Origin: Lanius collurio
Taxonomy: Eukaryota; Chordata; Aves; Passeriformes; Laniidae
Assembly: GCA_020086605.1 (NCBI GenBank)
Contig: JACBWW010000015.1
Location: 12,822,390-12,886,389 of the forward strand
DNA: 64,000 nucleotides
Direction of reading: 5' to 3'
Notes under the pieces: model-generated
The model's database searches: none
Told to the model about the DNA's origin: nothing
The model's input: only the letters and a program-made list of their open reading frames with translations
In this document: positions 27,418 through 39,500 of the stretch, in pieces
Position numbering within the stretch: the stretch's first letter is position 1
Layout: each line of letters begins with the position of its first letter
Program-made: the position numbers and the translations under genes

Positions 27418-27441
27418 AAAAAAAAAAAAAAAAAAAAAAAA
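27418..27441. repeat. Poly-A tract of 24
   Basis: An uninterrupted run of 24 A on the plus strand, just outside the CpG-rich segment upstream of RBM46. No retrotransposed body is recognisable to its left, so it is listed as a homopolymer only. Confidence 0.8.
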
Positions 27442-27599
27442 TCCCCGACAGATATCAGCAGAAACAGCATGGCTCCTCTCTGCTACAAACGGCGTCCCCA
27501 TCTCCTTTCAGCAAGTGAACTACTGGGTTTCACAGCCTATAAGTTGCAGAGAGATTCCGTAATTAAGAAACCGTTTGGCAGCTTCAGGCCTAACACGTG

Positions 27600-28450
27600 A
27601 AGGAGAAAACAACGAAGCTGGAGCGAGGACGAGCCAAATTTATTTTCCCTTTGTCTCGGTGAGTTCTAGCACGAGGACAGGAACGTCGTTACCTGCAAGT
27701 GCAGCAAGTGGGCATCGGACTGGCACCGCGGGAGCTCAAAGGGGCGAAGCGGCCCTGAGGAGCTACGAGACACCCATGCAGGAAGCAAGCCAAACACAGG
27801 CACGCCTCAGGGCACAAACGCCACGCACGGGAGGAGATACGACTGCATGTGGGGCGGTGACGGAAGAGAGAAAACCCAACACCCCTGGCATCTCCCTCCA
27901 CTACTCCCGCCGACTCGCACGTAAAGGTCCCTTCTCCACACCGCTCCGTCCCTCATCACGCTGCCTCCGCCTTTCCCCACGGCACGGCAAGGACCCGAAC
28001 CCACCGCTATCCCCAGGCGGACGAGGCCACGGCATGACTCCCCGGGTCCCGTCGGGAGCCGACCGCCTCATAACGCAGCCCGGCTGCCGGCGGGGTCAGC
28101 GCCTCACGAGCCCGGCCCCGCGGCCACAGCTTTCCCTCGCTCTGGCCCCGCCCGGCCAATCAGCGGGCGCGAGGGGCGGGCGCGGACACGATTGACAGGC
28201 CGCGCCAGCCAATCGCAGCGAGGTAAACGTGCCCGGCACGCGAGCGCCCTTTAAAGCAGGCGACGGTTGGGCGAAGGGACGTGGCCGGCGTGCGCGAGCC
28301 GCAGCCGCTGCGGGAGCCGTTGGGGCGGCGCGTGCTGCTCCTGCCCTGAGGGCGGGCACGCGGCGCCGCCTCAGCGTCCCTGTCGTCCAAACCCGCTCTA
28401 TTCGTGGTGCGTGCGCGGTCTTCAGCTCACCGTTACCGCTTTTAGAACCT
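27600..28450. promoter_or_regulatory. CpG island, probable RBM46 promoter, possibly bidirectional
   Basis: The GC content rises sharply compared with flanking AT-rich DNA, and CpG is frequent from about 27.6 to 28.45 kb. It contains CCAAT boxes ('ggccaatcagcg' at about 28153, 'agccaatcgcagcg' at about 28208), a GC box ('gaggggcggg') and a TTTAAA element near 28250. It lies 2 kb upstream of the first RBM46 coding exon. A minus-strand donor ('cttgcag|gtaac' near 27690) could end a noncoding first exon. The CCAAT-GC-TTTAAA order fits plus-strand transcription better, so divergent transcription is possible. The promoter call is inference. Confidence 0.5.
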
Positions 28451-28597
28451 GGCTGGTGTGGGTTTTTTGTGTCCTTGGCTTTTATCTCTCCTGAAGTGGC
28501 ATATTTGGGCCTTTAGGATGTGTTCTGGCATGCACTTGTCGTTTAGGTAGTTTCTAGTGATGAGCAGGTCCATGTTGACCAGTAATAGCAAAGTGAA

Positions 28598-28885
28598 ATA
28601 TCACTGAATCAATTAGGTTGGAAAAAACCTCTGAAAAAGTCGAATCCAACCTACAACCCAACACCATCGTGTCAACTAGACTGGGGCACTAAATGCCACC
28701 TCCCATCTTACACAGGGACGGTGCCTTGATCTCCTCCCTGGGCAGTCCATTCCAATATTTAATCACTCCTTCTGTGAACAAATCCTTCCTAATGTCCAAC
28801 CTAAACCTCCCCTGGGTGCAGCTCAAGGCTGTGTCCTCTTGTCCTGTTGGTGGTTGCTTGGAGGAAGATATGTCTGGTATCAATC
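28598..28885 (-). repeat. CR1 LINE fragment
   Basis: This CR1 3' portion lies in reverse orientation. The 'gttggaaaaaacctctgaaa', 'tccaacctacaacccaacacc' and 'tcctccctgggcagtccattc' blocks follow the family order. It is truncated at its 5' end at about 290 bp. Open frames over it come from the repeat and are not genes. Confidence 0.85.
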
Positions 28886-28899
28886 CCTCATAGCTCAGT

Positions 28900-31800
28900 T
28901 AGTGTTTCCTTAACAACAACTACAGACACTTGCCAAGCCAGTTGGGTTGGAGGCCCTGCAGTTCTGGCACTGTTCCTGAGCTCCTATCACAACTCCTTAG
29001 GGCTCATGCAGTAAGGCACACATCCAACGTACCAGGGTTAATGCAGGGTGTGGGATTAGCTTGCAAGTTCTTCAAGTTGTTACCAAAATGTTGTGGCCCA
29101 TTTTCCCTATCTAGTTAATTAATGTCTTTCAAAACCAATATACTTTCACCAAAAGTATCTCTCCTTCCCTTTCCCTAAGGTTTACATGCTCAACAGCACT
29201 TACTAATAAAGCAGGGAATCCCTGAAATTTTAACTTCAGGACATGCAAATTCATCTTTATTATGAATATGTTCCAGAGCTTTTAGCAATCTCATTTTAAA
29301 TCTGTACTGCCACAGAATTGCAACATCATCATATGTGATTTTTAGCCATTTGAATTTGCTTATTTTTCAAAGAGAATGCATGTTGTGCTTTTATTAATAA
29401 TAGCATGTTACACTCATAATGTTATTTACAGAGGGCATATCTCCATGTAAAACTTCTGAATGGCCAACATACTAAAGCTGTTGCCTTCAAGATTAAATTT
29501 CACCGTCTCTTCATTTCAGGTGCCTGTTTGGTTTTTGTTTGGTTATTTCCTCCTTCCCCACGCCGTGCCCCCCGCCGCCATCTAAATCAGCCACAAAGCT
29601 CTCATAGGAATCAATTTGGGGTATATTAAGTCAAAGTTTGTGACATTTTGACTGCAGCTGTGTGTCCCTTTTACCTTAGACTGCTCACTCCCTGGCCGAA
29701 AACTCCCTGTATCTCAGTTGCTATTGCTGGTGGGGAAAACTGTTGGAATGCAGACAATCTTTTAGATGAAAAAAACCACACCAAAACAGAGACCCACAAT
29801 TCCTCAGTGTTTTCTTTGTATTTCATGTAAGTGACACCTTACTGGATAGGCTGCTATGTGCAGCCATTTCTGGAGTTAAAATGACTGTGCTGCTCCAGCA
29901 GAAGGTCTCAAGGAAAACAAAAATTTGCAATCAGGTTTTTCACTTAATGGCATGAATAAAAGAGAATGTAAAAAGAACTGAAAAGTATTCAATGTTTATT
30001 ATCTCTTATTAAACATCAAAGGTGAACATAGGATCTAAAGACCCCTGCCTTTCTAAAAGAAATTAATTATCCTTTTCTTCCTTTTTTCCCCATGTGCTAA
30101 TTGGGTATCAGTACACCCTTGGCCACAGGTTCTAGCTGCTTCTCTTTGGCAATCTGATTGTTCACTATAATTAGGCTTTACTAACAGCAACTGTTTATAA
30201 CCTGTGTTTTTTCTTGGATTTTGCTGTGACTCATAATAAAGTCTGAGCTGAGTACTTGAATTCTTTTTTCTGATGAAGACATGATTTACAGGGGAATGCA
30301 GTATTTTTTATTAAATTAAGAACTATATCAGATAACTTCAGGCCTTCAGAAGAGATTTTACACACCTGAAAGTTTTATTCACTTGTTTTTAATGAACTTT
30401 TATGAAAGGATAGGAAAAAAGAACCTGGCCCAAAACATGCTTTGGTATTTATCACAGCATTTTTTTTTTTATTGCTCTACTGAATCAGTACCTTGGGACA
30501 TAGCTGTTTAGCTTTCAAACCTGATAAATAGAAACTTATTTTAGGATTATTTTACAAGAATTGCAGCATAATTTACCAAAAAGCACTTGGCACCAATTCT
30601 GGTTAGAAAATTACTTTAAATTGCAAATAATATACTATTTGCCCTAAAGCTTTTTACATCTTCTATTAACACTGAGTTAGTTTCCTCACTAATGTCTAGT
30701 TGAAACTCTTATGAATCTGATGGATGAGGAATGAGGGCAGAGTCTTGCCTAGATTATGACATAGATTCCTTTGGCTAGATTTGAAAATGTGAAAGAGGTC
30801 TTTTTACTTAAACATTTTATTTTATAGCACTGCACCAGACAGTGCTTTTCCTTCTAAGTTATTTTAGGTAGCTGTAACACAGAAGTCCTTGATACTTCAC
30901 TTCTGTTTTATTGGAATGCTAGCAAGTCTCAGCATATATATTCCTGGCATGGGTTATTACTGCAGTTGTAATGTACTTTAATAGAAGCATTAGCTTTTTT
31001 TGTCAGTGAAAATTTTACTATGGCCCGGAGCAGGAAAAGAGGGTATGTAGTATTTCTGTGTGCACTGACAGGTTTGATATGTAGGTAGTAGAAATACTTT
31101 AAAAAGAAGCAGACATCCTTTGAAGTTTAGACAAAGGTCTCCGTAGAAAACCTAGACATAATATGATTGTAAATCTAATTATAGTAAGCTGTCTGGAAAG
31201 GGTTCATTTCAGTCAATCAGTCCATTTTATTTTGGGTTTCATTTTAGCAGGCATTGCAATGCTTGTTTATTAGGATCCTCCTAACAAGGCATCCTAGTGC
31301 CTAAAGGGTCTTTTTTCTTGAAAAGAAAAACGGTTTGTTCTCACACAGCTTTGTGCCTTAAACATTATATATGTGTTTCTGCCTTCTTAAATTATATAAT
31401 TACAAGCTCTAATGCTGCTGAAATGAGCATTTTGGGGAACAGAATATTAATTGTAGAAAATACAGAGTTCCTTTTTTGGTAAACCACTCAGAGACACGAC
31501 ACATGATTTTATCATGCAGATATGCAATGAAGATGAAAAAAAGGATCCTGGAGGAAGTTCAGTCTTCACTTCAATGAGTACAAATGTCAGCAATTGCACT
31601 GATGTAAATTGAATTAAATCAACTTTAAGCCAGTATTGCCAAGTGTGGAGTGATGTAAAATGTGCATTAACAAAACGTATAAAATCTCTTTTCTTGTTTT
31701 TCCCCTCATTACCTCCAGAACTACTGCCTTCTGCTCTCTCTAAAAACCTGGGCCCTTCACAACAAAGCCTTAACTTTTATCACTGAACAAAATGGCAGTT

Positions 31801-32500
31801 TTCGGGCAATACAGCTAAGCCTGAGAGGGAAGGAGCAGATAGGAACTGCTGGGAAAAGTAACACCAGAAACTGTTGGTGGAAGAAGTGGTAAATATCAGG
31901 AAAGAGAAGTGAGGAAAGGACAGGGAGGAGGGAAGAGGCAAAGGAGATGGAGAATCTTGTCCTACAGCACTGCAGTCTTTTGATGTTCCACCATCACAGA
32001 ATTCTTTCCAGTCTGCTTTTTAGGCAGATGTTTCAAAAGCATTCTGACACAGATGTATATCCTCCTCACCTCTGTGGAGGAGGAATTGAAGAGGATTGGT
32101 GAGAAAATGGCTACTGCTGCAACAACCTTGAAACCAGAATTTCCTTCACAGAAAGATGTGAAACACAAAGAACTACAAAGCAGGCTTCCTTCCTCACACC
32201 ACTAATGTCTCAGTCCTCAACGAAAAACTTGGAAAAATCAAAGTCCCTGCTCAGTTTTTATTTCTCTGCAAATGGTTTTTAAATGCTTTTCTCTATCTAG
32301 CTATTGGCTTTCCGACAAAGCCTAGTGACACAACCAAAACTGAAGTGAAAAACTAAACTAAGAATCACTAACTATATTGTGGTTAACTATATACAAAATC
32401 AGCATTATGCAGCTTAACTATTCCTTCCTGATTTTTGGTTAGATGTTACAGCAGTGAAACAGGAATTCAAAATCAAAATTTCTAGACCAACTTAGAGTTA
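28900..32500. other. Intergenic, no gene seen
   Basis: AT-rich sequence without a recognisable gene, RNA gene or named repeat. There are many short T runs and AATAAA-like motifs but no splice-bounded open frame that I can support. Confidence 0.5.
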
Positions 32501-32527
32501 TATCGACTTAGTAAATATCTGACTTAC

Positions 32528-32845
32528 TCATTCTTTAAATGCGAGTTCCATAGTTAACGTCGCGATTTGCTGGAGACGGTGCATTTTCCTGACTCTTGAG
32601 AGAGCCACTAGGTGGGAGTATGTTATCTGAAAAGGCGCTTGGTCAGCCGCGGCAGTTGTCATTTTGAAGGAGCTCCGCTCCTCTTTTCGCGGCAGCCGGG
32701 AGATGCTGCAACTCTTTTCACACGATGTCGAGTTGGTGGTGATGAAGTTGGGATTTTTGACGCTCGTCTCCACAGTGGACGCTGGGGAGGCTCTGCCTGC
32801 CTCGCTGCACCTCCGGCCCAGGAGGACATGAGCTGGGGCAAGCAA
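32528..32845 (-). other. CpG-rich putative first exon ending in a perfect donor
   Basis: On the minus strand this 320-base segment is CpG-rich in the middle of AT-rich DNA and ends TGA|GTAAGTC, a perfect donor (GT at 32527-32526). It contains an ATG at about 32660 opening a 44-codon frame (MTTAAADQAPFQITYSHL onward) that stops at the donor. It could be a noncoding first exon of an alternative RBM46 transcript, the first exon of a noncoding RNA, or the decayed 5' end of a retrocopy. I do not recognise the peptide. A CR1 begins immediately to the right and may hide the original promoter. Confidence 0.35.
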
Positions 32846-32855
32846 AGGCAAAGAC

Positions 32856-33312
32856 ATCATAGAATCATAGAGTATCCTGAGTTGGAAGGGACCCACAAGG
32901 ATCCTTGATTCCAACTCCTGGTCCTGCACAGGACCACCCCAAGAGTCATACCATGTGCCTGAGAGCATTATCCATATGCTTCTGGAACTCTGTTGGGCTT
33001 GATGCTGCGACCACTTCCCTGGGGAGCCTGTTCCAGTGCCAGCCACCCTCTGAGGGAAGAACCTTTTCCTAATACCCAAATTAAACCTCCCTGACACAAC
33101 TTCAGGCCATTCCCTCGGGTCCTGTCACTGGGCACCACAGAGAAGAGATCAATGTCTGCCCCTCCTCATCTACTCACAAGGAAGCTATAGATCACAATGA
33201 GGTCTTCTCTCAGTCTCTTCTCTAGGCCAAAATAAGTGACCTCAGCCACTCCTCATATGACTTCCCCTCCAGACCCTTCATCATCTTCCTGGCCCTTCTT
33301 TGGACACTCTTG
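32856..33312 (-). repeat. CR1 LINE fragment, about 450 bp
   Basis: A clear reverse-oriented CR1 begins with the terminal octamer region 'atcatagaatcatagag', followed by 'gttggaagggacccac', 'ggtcctgcacaggaccaccc', 'cactgggcaccacagagaagag' and 'tcttcctggcccttctttgg'. It is moderately diverged and 5'-truncated. Confidence 0.92.
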
Positions 33313-33392
33313 TGTAGTAGTAGTAGTAGTAATAATACTACAGTACCACACTTCAGAAAGTAATAATACTACAAGTACCACACTTCAGAAAG
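33312..33392. repeat. Trinucleotide run and 32-bp tandem duplication
   Basis: A (TAG)n/(TAA)n run follows the CR1. It leads into two near-identical units, 33330-33360 and 33361-33392, each reading from 'taataatactaca' to 'gtaccacacttcagaaag'. They differ by one inserted A. Confidence 0.85.
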
Positions 33393-33470
33393 TCTATCTC
33401 TTATCCAAACAAGGTGCACAAGCTTGAGGACCCAGGTTAAAATAGATTTAGAGGATCACCTTGCTAACAT

Positions 33471-33522
33471 AACAATAATAACAATAACAATAACAATAAC
33501 AATAACAATAACAATAACAATA
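33471..33522. repeat. (AACAAT)n microsatellite
   Basis: About seven uninterrupted hexamer units of the AACAAT type, preceded by imperfect AAT units. Confidence 0.92.
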
Positions 33523-33539
33523 CCTAGTTAAAATATATT

Positions 33540-36500
33540 AAAAGCCAGGCATTTGCCAGAGAGAGAAATGGCAGATAATAAAGAAAGGTTCTTTTGAGGA
33601 ATTAGGCTATAGGGGGAAAAATGTTGTAGCAATATTCAATGCAAAAGTGATAGAGCAGTTTTCAAAATAAGCTAGTTCTTTTTTTAAAGGAACAGAGCCT
33701 CACATTAGTCCTAAACTGAGGATACAATAAAAGGTATTTTAGCACAGATGAGTAAATACCAAATAACAACTGAAGGATATGTGTGTTCAACTCTAAAGGT
33801 CCAGGATGATACTGCTGGACTAAGAAGTGTATTGTGTAGTAAATTTTGGAGGGCAGCCATGGTACTAAAAAGATGGTGCCAAATGAGCTGTTTCCCAAAG
33901 TACAAATTTATGGAAACAGCAAAACTTCTGATTTTCACATCAGGAATATCTGAGCTGTAAGACTGTAAGTGGAAAAAAAGTGATGCAAATGGTTATTCAT
34001 TGTTCCCTGTAGTACAATAAGGAGAGAGACGGCTAATGTAAGGAAAAAAGAAATTAAAAAGTGTTTTTTCATATGTCATAATTTATCTTACAGCTTTTTG
34101 AAGGTCAGGCTGATAAACCAAAAATGGAGTAAGAAAGAGTATGAAACATGATGAAATTAATGCAAGCGTTAAAGCTGGAAGTCTGCAAATTGTAACCTTT
34201 TGAGAACATATCAAGAATCTACCTGTACCCTGTCTCCAAGTGCTCACTGTTGCTCATTGGTGGAGAATGTTATTTTGCAAAACTGACTTTCAGATATTGC
34301 CAAGGTCATTTCCTGTTTCCTCTGATGGTAAAAATTTGGCCCTCATCTATAAGCTCAAGGTGCTCAAAGATAGTAAATTTGTTAACAGTGTCTGGTTGTC
34401 TTGCTGCAGCTCTGGATTGAGTCCAGTTTTCCTAAGTAATAATGGGAGTAGCTTTGTTCACAGAAAAAAATCTCAGAAGCCAGCTGAAGGGTGCATTGCC
34501 CAGACCAACAAAAAACTTCATAGAAACAATGGTGGCAGTGCAAAACCATTTGTAGATAGCTGCCTGAAAAGATTTTAAAAACTACAAAGAAAAAAAAAAA
34601 GGCTGCCGAATTTTTGATATGTAGGATCCTTCAAATCATAATTCTGTGTAAAGTTCATTATTACTGGGGGGTTCATCATGGAACATCATTATTAAATTTT
34701 CACAGCTCCAAGATTTTGGAGAGGTCAGGGAATTGGTGGCAATATTTCATATTTAATTTTGGTCTCTATGAAGACAGTAACAAAGCTCCTGTTGGTTTTA
34801 GCGGGAAGAAACATAACCCAGTGATGCTGTTATAATAAAGAAGACTGGAGTACAACTTAATGATACATTTAATTGTATAACTTTTAACTGTGCAGTCTGA
34901 ATTAAGCAACTTTTTTAATAAGAAACTTCTTTTACGATTTTTTTTTAATTAGGGTCAAATGTTTTTTGTATAAATAGATATCTTCCTGACACCCCATGTT
35001 CCCTTCGTGCTCAGTCATACACAGAGGTCACAATTAATGTCACAAATCCACTGTCTTTCCTGTAAGAACAGACTGTTGTTGGAAGCACAAATTTTTATTT
35101 AATAATTTGATTTAGTACTGTCTGTTAGAGAGCTTTTAATGCAAACATTCCCCAAAATGAAAAATGCAAACTAGAAAATTACTGAGGGAAAGTAACTTCT
35201 GTAACTGGTTTGGGTGGATATTTTCAGCTTGCTAGTAAAAATCTCTTTGCAAGTCATAAAAAGCTCATTATAATTTTGAAACACATTTCATGACTATGCA
35301 TCAGCTCTACTGCCTGTGCAGTTCTCAATGCTTTAACACTGTTAGTTACTGGAACTGCTCTAAAACATCAGAAATAGAAACGCTCTGTTCCTTGCTGGAA
35401 TTTCAGTTCATAAGCCAAGCAGAATTGCTCCTTTCTCTGGGCAAGTTTTTGAAAAGACATTATTCCCAGCCTACACCCTGTCTGTCAATATATGATGAAA
35501 TTGTCATTCTAAAATAGTTACTTGTACAGTGGAGTGGTTCTTTCTTGCATACAGTGTGACCAAACCTACTTGCTGCCAGAAACTGGGAGTAGTAACTAAA
35601 AAAGAGTAAAAACTGCTGTCTTTACCCTGCAATCGTCTGTGATAAATGGCTGATGTACTGGATGAAGAAATGTTATTTTTCCCTGTTTGTCAAGGCCATG
35701 TCCTAGTTTACTACAAATTTGGGCTTCCAGTGGGGCTGAGGTTTGTCTACATCCCAAGGCTGATGAAAAGCTGAAGAAGGGGACATGGTAACATGACTGT
35801 GGATATCACAGGCTACATCTTCATGTATACTTCAGGGCATTGCAACCTTACTCGCTGGACAATCTGAGATGATTTGCAGGCCTAAGTGAGACCTTCAGGC
35901 TCCTCTTCCAAAGTTTAGGAAGAATGAGATTCTTTGGAAGGTTCTCCTGAGATACTGTCAGAGCTGCAAGCTGTATAAAGTCACCCATTAATAAAATGAG
36001 GCTTGTGATGGAATTTAAACAGTCTGGAGTGTATCTGCATGATTCAGATCTCTTGCTTCGGGTGAGCAGGTATGACTGCAACACAGGACAGGGTCATGAA
36101 ATGCTATCTCTTCAGGCTTCAAAAGAGGCAGAGCTGGGATAGATGGTGCTGAACTGAACAGCTGCCTCTCCCTAGGGCTAAATGCACTGCTCCATTTTTC
36201 ACAGCCATGCTGTTTCTGGTTCTGGAGGCAACCAAGTCATCCTTGGTTCCAGGCTACTTACACAGTGCATTATCATATCATTTTGACACTAAATGAAATG
36301 GTTGAAACCAGGTGCCTTTCTGTTGTCATTTTTCCTTCCAAGTCCATCGCTATCTTATATATTGTTGTAAGGATTCCCCGCACTACAACACCTCTCTTCT
36401 CCTGAATATTCACTTGGAGCTACCTACGATCCAGTCTGCAAATATACATTGCAAATGTTACTCTGTTTAATATCTAACTCTGATATTTCCAGCAGGAGTG

Positions 36501-39500
36501 CAGGAAACTACTCATTATCTTCACATCCACATTTCCTCACTTTTGATTAGAGCTGATTACTAACTTTTTAGCTACTGTGTAGGAGTAGCAGACCCACCCC
36601 TCTCTCTGTTTATGTGCAGTACTAAATGGAAACATGCAGGTACTTTCTGCAAAACTGCAAGGAACATGGGTTCAAATCTGAGGTCTCAGACTATGCACAA
36701 ATAGAGGATAAGGTGGCTTGGCAAGTTTAGCAGAGCATAACCCTTCATTTGAATGTATTCTTAATTATATACTATAGTATGCCTTCTTAGCCTCACAGAA
36801 CTCTTGTTTTCACAGGCAGAGAAGATGCCTTCTGGGGAGGAACCATGCACTTTATTTATTGGTATGTCCAATGAAAGAAACCTACAACCTTATGCAAATA
36901 TTAACTAAGTCTTGGAGGTAGCCAGAAATAAGAGAGATTACTATCGTCCTGGTTATAGAAATGGAAAAGAGTTAAAAAGGAGACACTATAGCCAATAGTT
37001 TGGGATATACAGCAGGTTATCTGCTTTAACTAAAAGCATTTGTTATAATAAAAGCCACAGTGCAGTAAACAAACAGACCTCTGATAAAAAATAATAGTCT
37101 CTCCCTTATTTCTACCTGAAAATTTTATTAACTACTTCAATTTGTGTTGTGTCAAAATTGGAAATGTCACAGTCTTAGCAGTTTCTGACTGCTCCTAGGG
37201 ATCCATTTCCCATTCTGAACATCACTGGGGCCCATATACCATGCGAAGTGACACCCTCCTTTGGAGAACCCAAACAGGGCCTGTTCTAACATAGAATGGA
37301 CAGAGAGCCATTTTGCCCTCCTAACTCAAAGTCAAAGGTGTTGCCTGACTTGCTTAAAAAAAAAAAAATCAATAATCACTGTACTAACCATGAGATTAAA
37401 AATAGAAAAGGTGAATGGTAGCCACCTCATAGCCTTATCCAAAGTCTTGTGAACTTCTGCAGGATGGACTGAGAAGGTCCTAGGAATAGGTCTCCCAAAT
37501 CCCCAGAAATGCTCTATCACATTTTTTCACTCTTTATGAATTGGAATTGCTGTTTCCATTCAAAATGCTGCTCAGTTAGGAAAGAGCTCAAGGTTTTGGG
37601 TAACAAATGGGGATGTCTACCTTAAAATTCTCACCAGGGTAATCAGCTGAACAAGGTCACAAAATAGGTTTGCACATTTGTACATGGTCATCCATGTTTG
37701 CATGGATGCTGTTTGCATGTTTCCAGTTGCAGCACCTGGCAACTGGTGCTCTCTTGGAGCATGCCTTGGGTCAAGGCAGGCCAGGGAGTGCTACTCATAG
37801 GCCATTAGAGTGGGGTAGTTCAGCTATATACATGAGTCACAGTGTACCACCACATAGTCAGAAGATGGACCACCACCTGTTTTATTTACCAGGTTAGATT
37901 ACTGCCAGTGCCATTGATGGCATACTTCAATTTAAGGGAATGCAAGTTAATCCTTTTAATCTCTGAGCTAACATGCAACCCCACTGTAAGCCTCCTAAAC
38001 TCCAGCGGAGACAGGAAGGCAGACACAACACTGTGCCCTGCATACCCAACTAAGCAGCATCTGTCTTCAGGCACACACTTCTGCATTCACTGACTCTTCC
38101 TTCACCACACTTAATATGCCCTGCTCTTGCAAGTAAAATAAACCTACGTTATCTGCCTGTCACATTACCACTGCTTTGTTTAGACCGAGCACCAAGTTGT
38201 AGGCGTTGTGGTGTAGTTGTAGGGGACTGTGCAGCTGATTTGCTTTAAATCGCACTATCACCAACAGTTTTGCAGTTCACAGATACACAACACAGAAGAA
38301 GCAACTTCTGAAACAAAGCCACGTGGCTAAACAAAGTTCTTATAAACAGAGGGAACATAAAAAAGCTACAGAAAGTCTTACAGAAAGTTTTATACCCTGT
38401 GAGACACAGAAACAGTAAATCCTAATCCCCAGTTTTGTGACAGACAGAACTGTGGTACTGCAATCAATGTAATTCTGACTTAAGCCTCCTAAAGATCTCC
38501 CCCTTCTCCCACAGTCTCTGAGCACTCAGGACCATATCCTAAATGTTCTCTTGACTTCAGAACTGAAGCTACATCACAAAACACATCAGAATAATTTTTT
38601 TAAGAAATTATGCCAAAAAGAGCCTTCAAATACTTTTAGTGTTCCATTCCTACAGCAGAGAAGATTGTTTCTTCTACCAGCACAATGCTCTGGAAGATTT
38701 TTCTAAGGCTGACAAGAGACTGGAATGCACTACAGCAAAGACTCTCAAAACTACCAAGATTTTCTATCTTCACTTTTCATCAGAAAGCTCATTCATAACA
38801 GTTAAGTACTCAGATGAATCAGGCCTGAAGCAATTGCAAAGCATAGTGAGGAAATGCTCCAAGTCACCCAAGAACTTTTTCTAATTTCAGTGGATAGGAT
38901 AAAGGAGATGCTAACTAATGACTAACATGGTTCTGTATCATCCAGTGGTGTGTGATGCTTTATTTAACGTGAAAACATGCAATAAATAATACAGCACCGT
39001 ATCATTTCTAGAGATCACAGTTTTAATGTTTTTCACTGCTGCAGTTTGCATTCTAAGACCTGTCTGGGTGATGTCAACACAAGTTTAATTCCCTCTTCCC
39101 CACTCCCTCAGACTTTAACAAGTATTGCTATGATTTTATTTTCAAGAAAAGCCTCAACAGTATTTATATGTAGCGTTCTCCTTCAGTACAGGAGAATGCA
39201 AAGTGAAATCAAGCAGCAGATTGACTGTTCACCATGAAATGAATAATCATTTATGTTCCACACTAAAATAAATGCAAACAGAAAACCAGAAAGCACACTG
39301 TTCTAATGTCTTCATTAACTTCAACTCACTTCTTTTTTTTTATTTCTTTTAAACAAGGGTTTTCTAAAAACATTTTGAGCCATACTCATTTTATTTTTGT
39401 TTTCCTTGGAAATCCTAAAGTGAAACATCTATCCTTTAAACTTGATGTCTTCATTACTTGTGTTTTCCAGCGATGGTTACACTCCTTCATTACGTATGCT

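Noticed and set aside
27575..28195. A 206-codon plus-strand frame near 28 kb
   Set aside because: It lies in the CpG-rich promoter region, and its composition (Ala/Arg/Pro/Ser) and lack of any motif fit chance.
32528..33097. A 189-codon minus-strand frame
   Set aside because: Its first half is translated CR1 repeat. Only the CpG-rich end (32528-32845) was kept as a possible exon.
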